Assembly: GCA_903915565.1 (NCBI GenBank)
Contig: CAIWTG010000221.1
Location: forward strand, 1-45,300
Source: an uncultured Chloroflexota bacterium
GTDB taxonomy: Bacteria > Chloroflexota > Dehalococcoidia > Dehalococcoidales > RBG-16-60-22
DNA length: 45,300 nucleotides
Direction of reading: 5' to 3'
Every line of letters begins with the position of its first letter. Position 1 is the stretch's first letter. Positions 7,899-16,743 of this stretch are shown here, piece by piece. Made by a program: the position numbers and the translations under genes. The notes beneath the pieces are model-generated. The model was not told where the DNA came from and ran no database searches. It worked only from the letters and a program-made list of their open reading frames with translations.

Positions 7899-8234
7899 AT
7901 GAAATCTGCAAAGCCCAAGGAAACAACCGCCATAGAGTGCCGGCGTTGCGGCGTCTGCTGCACCAGGCACCAGGCCTTCGTTACGCCAGAGGATGCCGAC
8001 AGAATAATCGCCTACGTGGGTATGACGCCGGCCGAGTGGGACGAAAAGTATGACGACCCGCGCTGGAAGTACTCGGAATGGCGTCTGATACGCCACATAA
8101 ACGGCGCCTGTGCCTTTCTAACGTTTAACGAGGGGTTAGCGACCTGCCGGATACACGCCGTCAAGCCTGCGTGCTGTGCCAAGTGGCAGGCCGGACTAGA
8201 CAAGACGGAGTGTAAAGAGGGGATGTTAACGTAA
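7899..8234 (+). CDS. YkgJ-type cysteine-cluster protein
   Basis: The 111-residue protein has the YkgJ-family cysteine pattern: CRRCGVCC near residues 12-19, then CAFL, CRIH and CC...C near the C terminus. The family is thought to bind zinc or an iron-sulphur cluster; its function is unknown. It follows the esterase by 14 bp and overlaps the end of the convergent GH3 gene by nine bases. Confidence 0.85.
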   Translation: MKSAKPKETTAIECRRCGVCCTRHQAFVTPEDADRIIAYVGMTPAEWDEKYDDPRWKYSEWRLIRHINGACAFLTFNEGLATCRIHAVKPACCAKWQAGLDKTECKEGMLT

Positions 8235-10226
8235 CGTAACCTTTCCCCTCACCCTTATATCCCTTGATGAACTCCCTACCAGTATTTCAAAGTCGCCGGG
8301 TTCTGCCACCCAATCCTTAGTCTTAACGTCGTAAAAAGACAGGGCGTCTTTGGTCAGCGTGAATTCAACCTTTTTCTTCTGTCCGGGTTTAAGGGCGACC
8401 TTGCTAAAGGCTTTCAGCTCTTTTGGCGGGCGCGGCACGCTGGCGGCAATATCGCTTACATAAACCTGCACCACCTCTTTGCCCGCCGCTTTACCCGTGT
8501 TCTTCACATCAACGCTCACATTAAACTTATCTTTCGTTTGCGCCGGGCTGACCTTAAGGTTGCTATATTCAAAGGTGGTGTAAGATAGCCCGTGCCCGAA
8601 GGAGAATAAAGGCTCAACGTTGTTAGCGTCGTAGTGGCGGTAGCCGACGAACATGCCCTCGCCATAGACAACCTTATCGTTCTCGCCGGGGTAATAGGGA
8701 AAGGCGGGGTTATCTTCATAACGGCGCGGGAAGGTATCGGGCAGCTTGCCGGAGGGATTCACCAGGCCAAAGATGATATTCGCTATAGCGTTGCCGCACT
8801 CCTGCCCGGGGAAAAGGGCATCCACCACAGCAGGGACGCTGTCAATCCAGGGCATATTCAATGGCGAACCATTGTTCATTATTACTACCGTTTTGGGATT
8901 GGCTTTAGCCACGCGGCTGACCAGTTCGTTCTGACCCGGCGGCAGGTTCATGTCCTTGCGGTCGACGCCTTCGGTCTCTATCTTCTCGTTGGTGCCCACA
9001 AAGACGAGAGCAACGTCGGCGCCGGCGGCGGCTTTAACCGCTTTCTCTAAAAGGTTAGCGGACGGCGCGTCGGCGCAGCCAGGTTCATATACTATTTGCA
9101 CTTTATCGCCACAGAATTTTTTCAGAGCCTCGAGCGGGGCGACCTTATAATAAGGCGTAACGTAGGCGCTGCCGCCTCCCTGAATGACGGCTGTTGCCGC
9201 GTTAGGGCCGATGACGGCGATGGTCTTTACTTTATTTTTGTCCAGCGACAGGAGGTTGTTATCATTTTTCAGCAGGACAATGGCTTCCTCGGCGACCTCG
9301 CGGGCAAGTTGGCCATGGGCGGGGAATTCCTTATTTTTATCGGCGTCGGTGATATTCTTATCCAGCGCGCCGGTTTTTATCATCACGCCTAAAACGCGGC
9401 GCACCTTATCGTCAATAATTTTTTCATCAACCGCGCCTTCTTTCACCGCTTTAACCAAAGCCTCGTTAAAAAAGCGTGCAGGCCCGGGCATCTCCAAATC
9501 CAGCCCGGCATTGGCGGCGGGGATTGTGCTATGGACGGCATACCAGTCGGACATGACCAGCCCCTCAAAGCCCCACTCATCTTTTAAAACCTCCATCAAA
9601 AGCCAGTGGTTCTCCGAGGCAAATGTGCCGTCAATCTTGTTATAAGAGCACATCACCGACCACGCTCCTGCTTCTTTAATGGCTTTTTCAAAAGACGGTA
9701 AGTAAATTTCCCGCCGGGTGCGCTCATCTACCTCCGAGCTGATGGTCATGCGCTGGTATTCGGAATCGTTGAGGGCGAAGTGCTTGACGCAGGCGCTCAC
9801 TTTTTGGCTCTGGATGCCTTTTATAATAGCCACGGTCATCTGTGACGACAGATACGGGTCTTCTGAATAGCTCTCAAAGTTCCTGCCGCCGAGGGGCGAA
9901 CGGTGGATGTTAATACAGGGGCCTAATAGGACGACGCAGCCCCGCGCCCGCGTCTCTTCCCCTAAAGCGACGCCGACCTTGTTAACCAGGTCGGGATTCC
10001 AGGTCGCCGCCAGACTAACCCCGGTGGGGAAACAGGTGGCGGGGATAGTGCGTTTGGGGTCGGCGTTATCCATCGTTCTGGCGCCATGAGGACCGTCGGT
10101 AACCTTAATCGCCGGTATGCCCAGCCGTTCGATGACGTGTGTATGCCAGAAATCAACGCCGGCTGTCAGAGCGACCTTTTCTTCCAGCGTCAATTGCTTC
10201 AGTAACGACTCAATTCTTTTATTCAT
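8226..10226 (-). CDS. Glycoside hydrolase family 3 beta-glucosidase-like enzyme
   Basis: This is a full-length 666-residue GH3 enzyme. The N-terminal TIM-barrel has the KHFALND segment (148-154) and the catalytic nucleophile Asp227 in GLVMSDWYAVHS. An alpha/beta sandwich domain follows (about 320-540, with AIVLLKNDNNLLSL and GPNAA segments). The C-terminal fibronectin-III-like domain ends in a typical EILVGSSSRDIR pattern. The KDLN/RDMN-type segment DRKDMNLPPGQ supports exo-beta-glycosidase activity. No signal peptide is present, so it probably acts on imported oligosaccharides in the cytoplasm. It lies 17 bp downstream of an alpha/beta hydrolase gene and is likely co-transcribed with it. No sugar transporter is in the window. 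Confidence 0.94.
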   Translation of the reverse strand: MNKRIESLLKQLTLEEKVALTAGVDFWHTHVIERLGIPAIKVTDGPHGARTMDNADPKRTIPATCFPTGVSLAATWNPDLVNKVGVALGEETRARGCVVLLGPCINIHRSPLGGRNFESYSEDPYLSSQMTVAIIKGIQSQKVSACVKHFALNDSEYQRMTISSEVDERTRREIYLPSFEKAIKEAGAWSVMCSYNKIDGTFASENHWLLMEVLKDEWGFEGLVMSDWYAVHSTIPAANAGLDLEMPGPARFFNEALVKAVKEGAVDEKIIDDKVRRVLGVMIKTGALDKNITDADKNKEFPAHGQLAREVAEEAIVLLKNDNNLLSLDKNKVKTIAVIGPNAATAVIQGGGSAYVTPYYKVAPLEALKKFCGDKVQIVYEPGCADAPSANLLEKAVKAAAGADVALVFVGTNEKIETEGVDRKDMNLPPGQNELVSRVAKANPKTVVIMNNGSPLNMPWIDSVPAVVDALFPGQECGNAIANIIFGLVNPSGKLPDTFPRRYEDNPAFPYYPGENDKVVYGEGMFVGYRHYDANNVEPLFSFGHGLSYTTFEYSNLKVSPAQTKDKFNVSVDVKNTGKAAGKEVVQVYVSDIAASVPRPPKELKAFSKVALKPGQKKKVEFTLTKDALSFYDVKTKDWVAEPGDFEILVGSSSRDIRVRGKVTLR

Positions 10227-10243
10227 AATTAATTACTCTTATT

Positions 10244-11050
10244 TTATTCAGGCAGACTGTTCAGGAAGTCTAAAAGGGCTTTTTTATAGTCGGTATAGTT
10301 TTCTCGGCGGATGCTGTGACCGGCGCCTATGATTTGTACCCACTTGAAAGGCGCTTTAGACTTCCACAGTCTGGAGGCTTCTTCCGCCGTGGTTTTGGCA
10401 ACTAGCCCGTTTTCGGCAATAATCAGCAGGGTGGGGCACTTAATTTTCGGCACTTGCTCCTTATAGGAACCCGGGTTAACTACCATGAAGTCGAACAGTC
10501 TTTTATCATACTGCATTTTGGATTCCGCCCAGGGCTCTATTTCCGCTTCCGGCCAGAGAGGATTTGAATTCCGGCATTCCGCCATCAGTTCTTCCAGCGT
10601 CATCTTGCTTAACGAATCCATGTAGCTTTTAATATCGGCTTGGTTAGGCGGAGGCATCGTGTCCTGTTTCAGCCAGGCGGGGTCTTCCAGGATAATCGCC
10701 TTGGGGAGGTCGGGGTAGGCAACGGCTACATTCATCGTGGTGCCCGCGCCCATGGAATGCCCCATGATGATGGGCTTTGTTAAACCCAGTTGTCTTGCCA
10801 AAGCGGCAACCTGCTCGGTATGACTTTGAAAAGTAAATTTTTTATCCAGCTTGTCTGACTTGCCGTGCCCCTGCGCGTCCAGCATGATGACGTCGTACTT
10901 TTCCGCGAGCACCTCCGCTATCGGTGTCCAGCAAAGTCCGTTATCCGTGGCACCGTGGAGGAGAATAAGCGGCGGTTTTTTCCCGCCGGTGAGGTAGTCG
11001 TGGAGCGTGATTCCATTAATGGTTACATCGCCTTCTTTATATTGCAACAT
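10244..11050 (-). CDS. Alpha/beta-fold hydrolase
   Basis: The 268-residue protein is a single-domain alpha/beta hydrolase. It shows the oxyanion motif LLHGATDNG (30-38), the nucleophile elbow GHSMG with Ser99, and the catalytic histidine in GAGHSIRRE (about His245). A lid region with DPAWLKQDTMPPP follows the sixth strand. An AGGAGC ribosome-binding site precedes the ATG. The substrate is unknown; close types include C-C hydrolases, esterases and epoxide-hydrolase-like enzymes. It is first in a two-gene operon with the GH3 enzyme, so deacylation of a glycoside is a possible but unproven role. Confidence 0.88.
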   Translation of the reverse strand: MLQYKEGDVTINGITLHDYLTGGKKPPLILLHGATDNGLCWTPIAEVLAEKYDVIMLDAQGHGKSDKLDKKFTFQSHTEQVAALARQLGLTKPIIMGHSMGAGTTMNVAVAYPDLPKAIILEDPAWLKQDTMPPPNQADIKSYMDSLSKMTLEELMAECRNSNPLWPEAEIEPWAESKMQYDKRLFDFMVVNPGSYKEQVPKIKCPTLLIIAENGLVAKTTAEEASRLWKSKAPFKWVQIIGAGHSIRRENYTDYKKALLDFLNSLPE

Positions 11051-11159
11051 AGTTGCTCCTTTCAGGGAGAATCAATAGATTGTATTACTCCCGGAGGTTT
11101 TTAGGCAAATAACAAAAAGTCCGGGTTAACATTTTATGATTATTTATACCTTACCCCTG

Positions 11160-11217
11160 ACCCCTCTCCAGCCTACGTGCCCACTAAACCAGACGTTTTC
11201 TGGCTGGAGAGAGGGGT
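11160..11217. repeat. Intergenic palindromic element (REP-like)
   Basis: Arms ACCCCTCTCCAGCC (11160-11173) and GGCTGGAGAGAGGGGT (11202-11217) pair with a two-base bulge. The loop contains a small CCAG/CTGG hairpin. A second C-rich/G-rich pair flanks it (ACCCCTGA before, GAGAGGGGGATAAAGGGGGT after). It lies between divergent genes and looks like a dispersed palindrome. Only one copy is in the window. Confidence 0.5.
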
Positions 11218-11329
11218 TTAATTGAGAGGGGGATAAAGGGGGTGAGTTATGTATTAGACAAATATAAATATTACTGAAAAAGTGATACTATATAGCACAG
11301 AAACTATTTGTATATCAATGGAGGTGCAT

Positions 11330-11722
11330 ATGGCAGGTAAAACGATTAAACAGTCGGTAACGATTAAAGCCAAACCCCACGATGTCTATGAGGCGCTGAT
11401 GGACCCCAAAAAGCATGCCAAATTCACCGGCGGTAAAGCGGTTATCAGCCGGGAGGTGGGGGGCAAGTTCAACGTTTTCGACGGGTACGCGGAGGGAACT
11501 AACCTGGAGCTGGTGCCCGATAAGAAAATCGGCCAGTCCTGGCGCGCCGACGACTGGCTGAAGGGGCATTACTCCAAAGCCGCTTTCGAATTTAAAGAAG
11601 TTGCCGGCGGCACCGCCCTCACCTTTACCCAGACCGATGTACCGGCAGAGTTCGTTGACGACATCGCCCAGGGCTGGCAGGACTATTACTGGAAGCCCAT
11701 GAAAGAGATGCTGGAAAAATAG
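11330..11722 (+). CDS. SRPBCC/AHSA1-type START-fold protein
   Basis: This 130-residue protein belongs to the Aha1-C/START-like (SRPBCC) fold. Its typical features are SVTIKAKPHDVYEALMDPKKHAKFTGG-type N-terminal features (split here by ordinary variation) and a GTALTFTQTDVP strand near the C terminus. Members bind hydrophobic ligands or act as co-chaperone-like domains. The ATG at 11330 is chosen because GGAGG lies at 11320-11324; an upstream GTG at 11282 would add 16 residues without a ribosome-binding site. It is first in a cluster with an OYE-type flavoenzyme and three cupin-like proteins, so a role in handling the same small ligand is plausible. Confidence 0.85.
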   Translation: MAGKTIKQSVTIKAKPHDVYEALMDPKKHAKFTGGKAVISREVGGKFNVFDGYAEGTNLELVPDKKIGQSWRADDWLKGHYSKAAFEFKEVAGGTALTFTQTDVPAEFVDDIAQGWQDYYWKPMKEMLEK

Positions 11723-11752
11723 TAAACGGACATACCTGGAAAGGAAATAAAC

Positions 11753-13846
11753 ATGGCGAAAATTAAGTTCGAGAAACTGCTCGAGCCGGGGTACATCGGC
11801 AAGGTCAAAACGCGGAACCGGATAGTGAAATCCGGCGCCGGGACGTTCATGTGGCACGAGGACGAAACGCGCATGAATAAAACCATCCTCGCCTATTATG
11901 AGAGTCTGGCGCGGGGCGGGGTGGGGTTATTGATAGTTGAAAGCCCGACCATTGACTATCCGGCCGGGGCGCGGTGGCGGCAGCGCTACCGCATTGACGA
12001 CGATAAATACATCAAAGGCTTGAGCGAGCTTCCTAAAATCATCCACAAATACGGCTGTCCCACCTTTATGCAAATGAACCACGATGGGCCGTGGGAGTCA
12101 CACCCGTTCCCCGACCCCAACCCTCCGTTCAATGGACCGCCGATAGCCGCCTCGTCCACGGTACTGAAAAACACCAATGATTTTCATAATGAGCTGCCGC
12201 ACGCGCTGACGATTTCCGAAATAGAGGTCATCATCGATAAATTCGCCAGCGCCGCCGTCAGGGCGAAAAAGGCCGGCTTTGACGGGGTGGACATCAACGC
12301 CGCCAGCAGCCATTTGCTGCATAACTTCCTCTCGCCTTTCTGGAACCACCGCAAGGACGCTTATGGCGGCAGCCCGGAAAACCGGGCGCGCTTTGTTACC
12401 AACATCATTAAAGAAATCAAAAAGCGATTGGGCCCGGACTTCCCTGTTTCCGTCTGCATCAACAGCATAGAAGTCGGGCAGACGGCGGACATCGCTGATG
12501 ATAGATGTATCACGGTGGAAGACGCGCGGCTGACGGCGCAGCTGTTAGAAGCCGCCGGCGCCGACATGATTCACGTGCGCAGCCACTGGCTGGGATACCA
12601 CGTGGGGGCTTATCTGCCTGACCTAATGTTTTATCCGAACTTCCCCGTCCCCGTAAAAGACATCCCCAAAGTTTACAACGCTCACCTGCGGGGTAAGGCG
12701 TGGAACGTTAACCTGGCGGCGGGGATTAAAGCAGCGGTAAAAATACCGGTGATGGTGGTGGGCAAACTCGACCCGGAACTGGGCGAAAAAGCCCTGGAAG
12801 AGGGCAAGGTGGACTTCATCGCCATGACGCGCCGCCTGCAGGCTGACCCGGAACTACCCAACAAAGTGGCGGCGGGGAGATTGGAAGATATTGCCCCCTG
12901 CACCGCCTGCGAGAACTGTCTGGGTTCGCGGCGTTGCCGTATTAATGCGTTCATGGGCAAGGAATACAACACGGTTGAAAAAGCGGCGAAAAAGAAAAAG
13001 GTCGCCGTTATTGGCGCCGGACCCGCCGGCATGGAAGCTGCTCGCGTGGCGGCTTTAAGGGGACACGACGTAACGCTTTACGACGGCAGCGGCAGCCTGG
13101 GGGGTCTTTTACCTCTGGCGGCCGTGGTCAAAGGCACGGAGCTGGAAGACTTGCCGGCGATAATTAAGTATTTTGAACGCCAACTAAAAAACCTCGGTGT
13201 TACGACGGAGCTGGGAAAAAAGGTAAATACCAAAACCATCGAAAGAACAAAACCGGACGCCGTCATTATCGCCACGGGCGGGATTCCTACGATGCCCAAT
13301 ATAAAAGGCATTGACGGGAAGAACGTAGTGGGCGGAGCTAAACTGCATAAGACCCTTAAGTTCTACCTGAAATTCATCCCGCCGAACCTTTTAAGGTGGC
13401 TGACCAAATTCTACCTCCCCATCGGTAAGCGGGTCGTTATCATCGGGGGGAGTTTGCACGGCTGCGAGCTGGGCGAATTTTTAGTCAGGCGTGGCCGGCA
13501 GGTAACCATCGTGGATAAATCAAAGCAATTGGGACAGGGCATGGTGGACGTTATTCAGGCCTACCTGTTCCAGTGGTTTAGTCACATGGGCGTGAGGCTC
13601 ATCAGCGGGATTGAGGACTATATTGAAATAACGCCGGATGGGCTGTTAATAAGAAATGAAAAGGGCGTTGCAGAAATGCTCCCCGCCGATACGATACTCC
13701 CCACCCTGCCGTTGACGCCGGATATGAAACTTTATGAGAGCCTCAAGGGCAAGGTTAAAGAAATCTACGCCATCGGCGACTGTAAAGAACCGCAACTTAT
13801 CGCCGACGCCGTCAGCCAGGGCATGGAAACCGCCCGCTCAATCTAA
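11753..13846 (+). CDS. NADH:flavin oxidoreductase, two-domain OYE/2,4-dienoyl-CoA reductase-like
   Basis: The 697-residue protein has an N-terminal OYE-type FMN barrel (about 1-370), a Cys cluster for one [4Fe-4S] (CTACENC...RRC, about 382-395) and a C-terminal FAD/NAD(P) module. The latter has GAGPAG (about 422), a second GGSLHG Rossmann motif (about 564) and the closing YAIGDC segment (about 675). This layout matches FadH, trimethylamine dehydrogenase and bile-acid BaiCD/BaiH enzymes. The usual HAAHGYL (or GSEGYL in FadH) active-site stretch reads NAASSHL here, so the substrate is probably not a standard dienoyl-CoA. It lies 30 bp after the SRPBCC gene and 14 bp before the first cupin gene, in one operon. 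Confidence 0.9.
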   Translation: MAKIKFEKLLEPGYIGKVKTRNRIVKSGAGTFMWHEDETRMNKTILAYYESLARGGVGLLIVESPTIDYPAGARWRQRYRIDDDKYIKGLSELPKIIHKYGCPTFMQMNHDGPWESHPFPDPNPPFNGPPIAASSTVLKNTNDFHNELPHALTISEIEVIIDKFASAAVRAKKAGFDGVDINAASSHLLHNFLSPFWNHRKDAYGGSPENRARFVTNIIKEIKKRLGPDFPVSVCINSIEVGQTADIADDRCITVEDARLTAQLLEAAGADMIHVRSHWLGYHVGAYLPDLMFYPNFPVPVKDIPKVYNAHLRGKAWNVNLAAGIKAAVKIPVMVVGKLDPELGEKALEEGKVDFIAMTRRLQADPELPNKVAAGRLEDIAPCTACENCLGSRRCRINAFMGKEYNTVEKAAKKKKVAVIGAGPAGMEAARVAALRGHDVTLYDGSGSLGGLLPLAAVVKGTELEDLPAIIKYFERQLKNLGVTTELGKKVNTKTIERTKPDAVIIATGGIPTMPNIKGIDGKNVVGGAKLHKTLKFYLKFIPPNLLRWLTKFYLPIGKRVVIIGGSLHGCELGEFLVRRGRQVTIVDKSKQLGQGMVDVIQAYLFQWFSHMGVRLISGIEDYIEITPDGLLIRNEKGVAEMLPADTILPTLPLTPDMKLYESLKGKVKEIYAIGDCKEPQLIADAVSQGMETARSI

Positions 13847-13860
13847 AGGGAAGTGATTTT

Positions 13861-14325
13861 ATGCCAAAACAAAAATACGCTAAAAACATCCTCACGGAAG
13901 ACCGCATGCCGCCGCCACCCGAGCGCGATGTGAAGAGCATGGCAAAACAGGCCAAGGCGGGGCGGACGTTAGACCGGACGATGCTGCTGGGGATACAGGA
14001 CTCCATCGTTAAGGGAGCATTCTTTGCAGGGTGCGAGTGGCTGTGGCAGCTGACGGGTAACGGGCCGGTGGCAATTGAGACGCCGCACACGCACGACTTT
14101 GATGAAATCATCGGGTTTGCCGGCTCCAATCGGAATCACCCGCGGGAACTGGGCGGGGAAATCGAGTTCTGGATGGACGACGAGCCTTATACCCTCACCA
14201 AGACCTGCTTTATCTTCATCCCCCGGGGCGTCAAGCACTGCCCCGTCGTCCTTAAAAGAATCGACACGCCCATTTTCATGTTCGAGTCCGGCAACAATAC
14301 CGCTTACGAAAAGCTTAAAAAATAG
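13861..14325 (+). CDS. Cupin-like protein, paralog 1 of 3
   Basis: The 154-residue protein appears to be a single cupin-type barrel with the metal-site pattern H-T-H-D-F-D-E near residue 78 and a later histidine in PRGVKHCP. It is clearly related to the next two genes: all share H-x-H-D-[FY]-D-E, then G-[SD]-[NP] and GGE[IV]E-type strands, then P-x-G-x-x-H. No known enzyme family was recognised. The tight operon behind the OYE-like flavoenzyme suggests the three proteins act on, bind or modify its substrate or product. Confidence 0.75.
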   Translation: MPKQKYAKNILTEDRMPPPPERDVKSMAKQAKAGRTLDRTMLLGIQDSIVKGAFFAGCEWLWQLTGNGPVAIETPHTHDFDEIIGFAGSNRNHPRELGGEIEFWMDDEPYTLTKTCFIFIPRGVKHCPVVLKRIDTPIFMFESGNNTAYEKLKK

Positions 14326-14335
14326 GAGCCTGAAT

Positions 14336-14809
14336 ATGCCGAAGAAGGATTATAACAAGTATTTTGTCAGTAAGCCCGCCTACGAGGTCATCCCGGAGGG
14401 TGAAGTTAAGGGACGCCGTCCGGCGATGACCCTGATGTCTAATAACCTGGTGCCGAAAACCAATATGTACATCGAAACCGGCTGGGTGTTCGGCATGCCC
14501 GACCCCAACCCGCATATCTTTGAGCACACGCACGATTATGACGAAATCGTTATCCACATGGGCACCGACCCCGATAACCAGGAGGAGCTGGGCGGAGAAA
14601 TCGAGTTCATGGTGGGCGGCCAGCCGCTGAAAATCAATAAGACCTCGGCGGTGTATGTGCCCAAGGGCGTGCCGCACGGTCCGCTGACCTGGAAGAAATA
14701 TAACAAGCCCCACCTGGAGCTGACGATTATGATAGGCGCCGGTTCTTTGGCCCAGGCCGACCCGGGCGGGCACGAAAAAAGCCGCAAGAATAAAAAGGAG
14801 GAGAAATAA
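14336..14809 (+). CDS. Cupin-like protein, paralog 2 of 3
   Basis: The 157-residue product starts at ATG 14336 behind AGGAG (14324-14328); the open frame continues upstream, but only as an overlap with paralog 1. The cupin metal-site pattern is H-T-H-D-Y-D-E, followed by GGEIEFMVGG and PKGVPHGP. The C terminus is a charged Lys/Glu-rich tail (about 145-157) absent from its two relatives. Its last base overlaps the start of paralog 3, indicating translational coupling. Function unknown. Confidence 0.75.
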   Translation: MPKKDYNKYFVSKPAYEVIPEGEVKGRRPAMTLMSNNLVPKTNMYIETGWVFGMPDPNPHIFEHTHDYDEIVIHMGTDPDNQEELGGEIEFMVGGQPLKINKTSAVYVPKGVPHGPLTWKKYNKPHLELTIMIGAGSLAQADPGGHEKSRKNKKEEK

Positions 14810-15255
14810 TGGATAAGATAGACAGGAAATTCTTTGTCACCGAGCTTAATGACGTGGTGGGGGACGCTCCGTGGTCGCCGGTGTTTGCGGACAATGAAGG
14901 GCAGCGCGTTCTTTCCCTCGACGGGGACGTCATCAAGGGGGCTTTCTATATGGAAACGGCGTGGTTCCTGCCGGGCGATTGGCCGAAGAAAACCGGCTCG
15001 CTGAAGGACCGCACCATCGGGGAGCACGTCCACGACTTTGACGAGGTTCTCGCCTGGATAGGGTCGAACCCTAAAGACAAGTACAATCTCAACGGGGAAG
15101 TCGAGCTCTGGATAGACGGCAAACAAAACATCCTGACGAAGAGCTTTTTGGCGTTTATCCCGGCGGGCACCAAGCACGGCCCGATTAACATTAGAAAGAT
15201 AAAGAAGCCGATGTTCCACTTTACCGCCGGCATGGGGAAGAAGTATAGTAAGTAG
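14809..15255 (+). CDS. Cupin-like protein, paralog 3 of 3
   Basis: The 148-residue protein is the third tandem relative, with H-V-H-D-F-D-E, then NGEVELWIDG, and PAGTKHGP. It starts one base inside the stop of paralog 2 (TAATG), with GGAGG a few bases upstream. The conserved His and Glu residues suggest a bound metal, but the reaction is unknown. Keeping three diverged copies in one operon implies distinct roles or a hetero-oligomer. Confidence 0.75.
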   Translation: MDKIDRKFFVTELNDVVGDAPWSPVFADNEGQRVLSLDGDVIKGAFYMETAWFLPGDWPKKTGSLKDRTIGEHVHDFDEVLAWIGSNPKDKYNLNGEVELWIDGKQNILTKSFLAFIPAGTKHGPINIRKIKKPMFHFTAGMGKKYSK

Positions 15256-15282
15256 CATAAACCAATATAGCAAAGAGGTCGT

Positions 15283-16743
15283 ATGTCTGTTGCCAAACTT
15301 AAGTTAGCCGCTTTATTTGCCCTGCTTCTCTTCATAGCGGCAATTGCTATCCCCACCCCCGCTTTTGCCGACGGCGGGCCGATTGTCCCTGCCGACCTCT
15401 GGGATAACCTTAAAGAGGGGCACCAAATAGCCGTGGTTTCTTTAATAAGTCAGGACGAGGCGGTGGTCGACCTTTTCATTTCTATCCAGGACAAAACAAC
15501 GGAGTCCCACGAAGTCATCTTTTTCGTGCCTATAGGTAAAGACGCAACCTTCCACAGCGCTTATGAGCAGAACCTGTCCGACTTCAATGAATTCAATACC
15601 GCGGGGCTGGACCAGATAATCCGAGCCAGTGTAACCACCCGGCAGCATGCCGTCCAGGCGCTTTTCGCCGGGGCGTTACTGACTAACGGTGCGATATTAT
15701 CCCCACTCTGGGCCACGGTGCTGCTTACCGGATGCAGCTCTGGTGCCCAACAGCCGGAGGCCTCTTTCCAGACTGAAAGCTCCGAGATTAATATATTTGG
15801 TATTGATGATAACACGGATTTGAATGCGCTTATCGAGACTACCGGGCTGGCTCCCTCCGTTTATGATACGCTGTCCACACTCAAAGGGCAGCGGGTAGCC
15901 GTCGTCAAGCTGCATACCCAGCCTAAAGTACCTGAATCTGAAAACCCGGTATTCCAAAGCACTCCCACCTCCGAACCCGGGCTGCACCTCAACTGGACCA
16001 CTCCTCTCGTGGATAGTGCGTATACTTATCCCCTGGGAACCGGCGCCGCCTGGTCCAAACCTATCGATCTGACGCGGGTTTATATCAGCGTGCCTAAGGG
16101 CGTCGACTTTGATGTCCAATACCCCGCCCTCGGGACGGAGTATTCCGGCTACGACTATATCAAAGGTCCGAATATCCAAAACTACATCAATACCCCCGCT
16201 TACGCCATTGACGAGGCCAGCGGTGACTTCGGGCGGGTCTGGCGGGCGACATATACGATGAGCAATCCCACCGATAACATCGTCATTACGGTTAAACCGC
16301 AGTCGGCGTTAAGCCAATTCCTCGCCAGCGCCAAGGAGGGTGCGGTAACTTACTCCGTGCTCTTCGCCCTGATTATCGGGGTGTTAATATGGGTTCTCGC
16401 CTGGAAATACCTGATGCCCATTTTCCTCGGCATTAAAGAGAAGCATCCCATGTTAGCCTGGTATTATGCGTTGATTTATCCCGGTTGTAACTTAATCTTT
16501 ATCATCTTCCCGGGAATGGTGTTTTATTTGTTCTTCCTGTTTAATGCGACCCTCATATCATTTATTCTGCTTTTCGTGGTGCTGGGAGGGGCGATAATCG
16601 GTATATTTTCTTTGGCACACGGCGGCCGTCTGGGCGTCAGCCGGGGCAAAGCGATAGGCGCTTTTGTGCTAACTAGTCTTTGCAGCAACGCGGTTTACCT
16701 GCTACTGGCGGCTGGCTTTGCCTGGTTCGTGGGCGCTATCTAG
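15283..16743 (+). CDS. Hypothetical exported membrane protein with large ectodomain
   Basis: The 486-residue protein begins with a cleavable-looking signal peptide ending at AFADGG (about 28-30). A beta-rich extracytoplasmic region follows (about 30-340), with an internal hydrophobic stretch and LLTGC near residue 150. Four predicted membrane helices lie at the C terminus (about 350-485). The start DGGPIVPADLW with an early IAVVSL strand resembles uncharacterised DUF2330-like surface proteins, but I cannot assign a family. An AGAGG site precedes the ATG at 15283. A terminator follows directly, so this is the last gene of the OYE/cupin transcript or a separate unit. Confidence 0.7.
   Translation: MSVAKLKLAALFALLLFIAAIAIPTPAFADGGPIVPADLWDNLKEGHQIAVVSLISQDEAVVDLFISIQDKTTESHEVIFFVPIGKDATFHSAYEQNLSDFNEFNTAGLDQIIRASVTTRQHAVQALFAGALLTNGAILSPLWATVLLTGCSSGAQQPEASFQTESSEINIFGIDDNTDLNALIETTGLAPSVYDTLSTLKGQRVAVVKLHTQPKVPESENPVFQSTPTSEPGLHLNWTTPLVDSAYTYPLGTGAAWSKPIDLTRVYISVPKGVDFDVQYPALGTEYSGYDYIKGPNIQNYINTPAYAIDEASGDFGRVWRATYTMSNPTDNIVITVKPQSALSQFLASAKEGAVTYSVLFALIIGVLIWVLAWKYLMPIFLGIKEKHPMLAWYYALIYPGCNLIFIIFPGMVFYLFFLFNATLISFILLFVVLGGAIIGIFSLAHGGRLGVSRGKAIGAFVLTSLCSNAVYLLLAAGFAWFVGAI

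Noticed and set aside
14075..14335. Long N-terminal extension of cupin-like paralog 2 overlapping paralog 1
   Set aside because: The upstream frame overlaps a well-supported gene, while ATG 14336 has an AGGAG site and gives a product matching its relatives.
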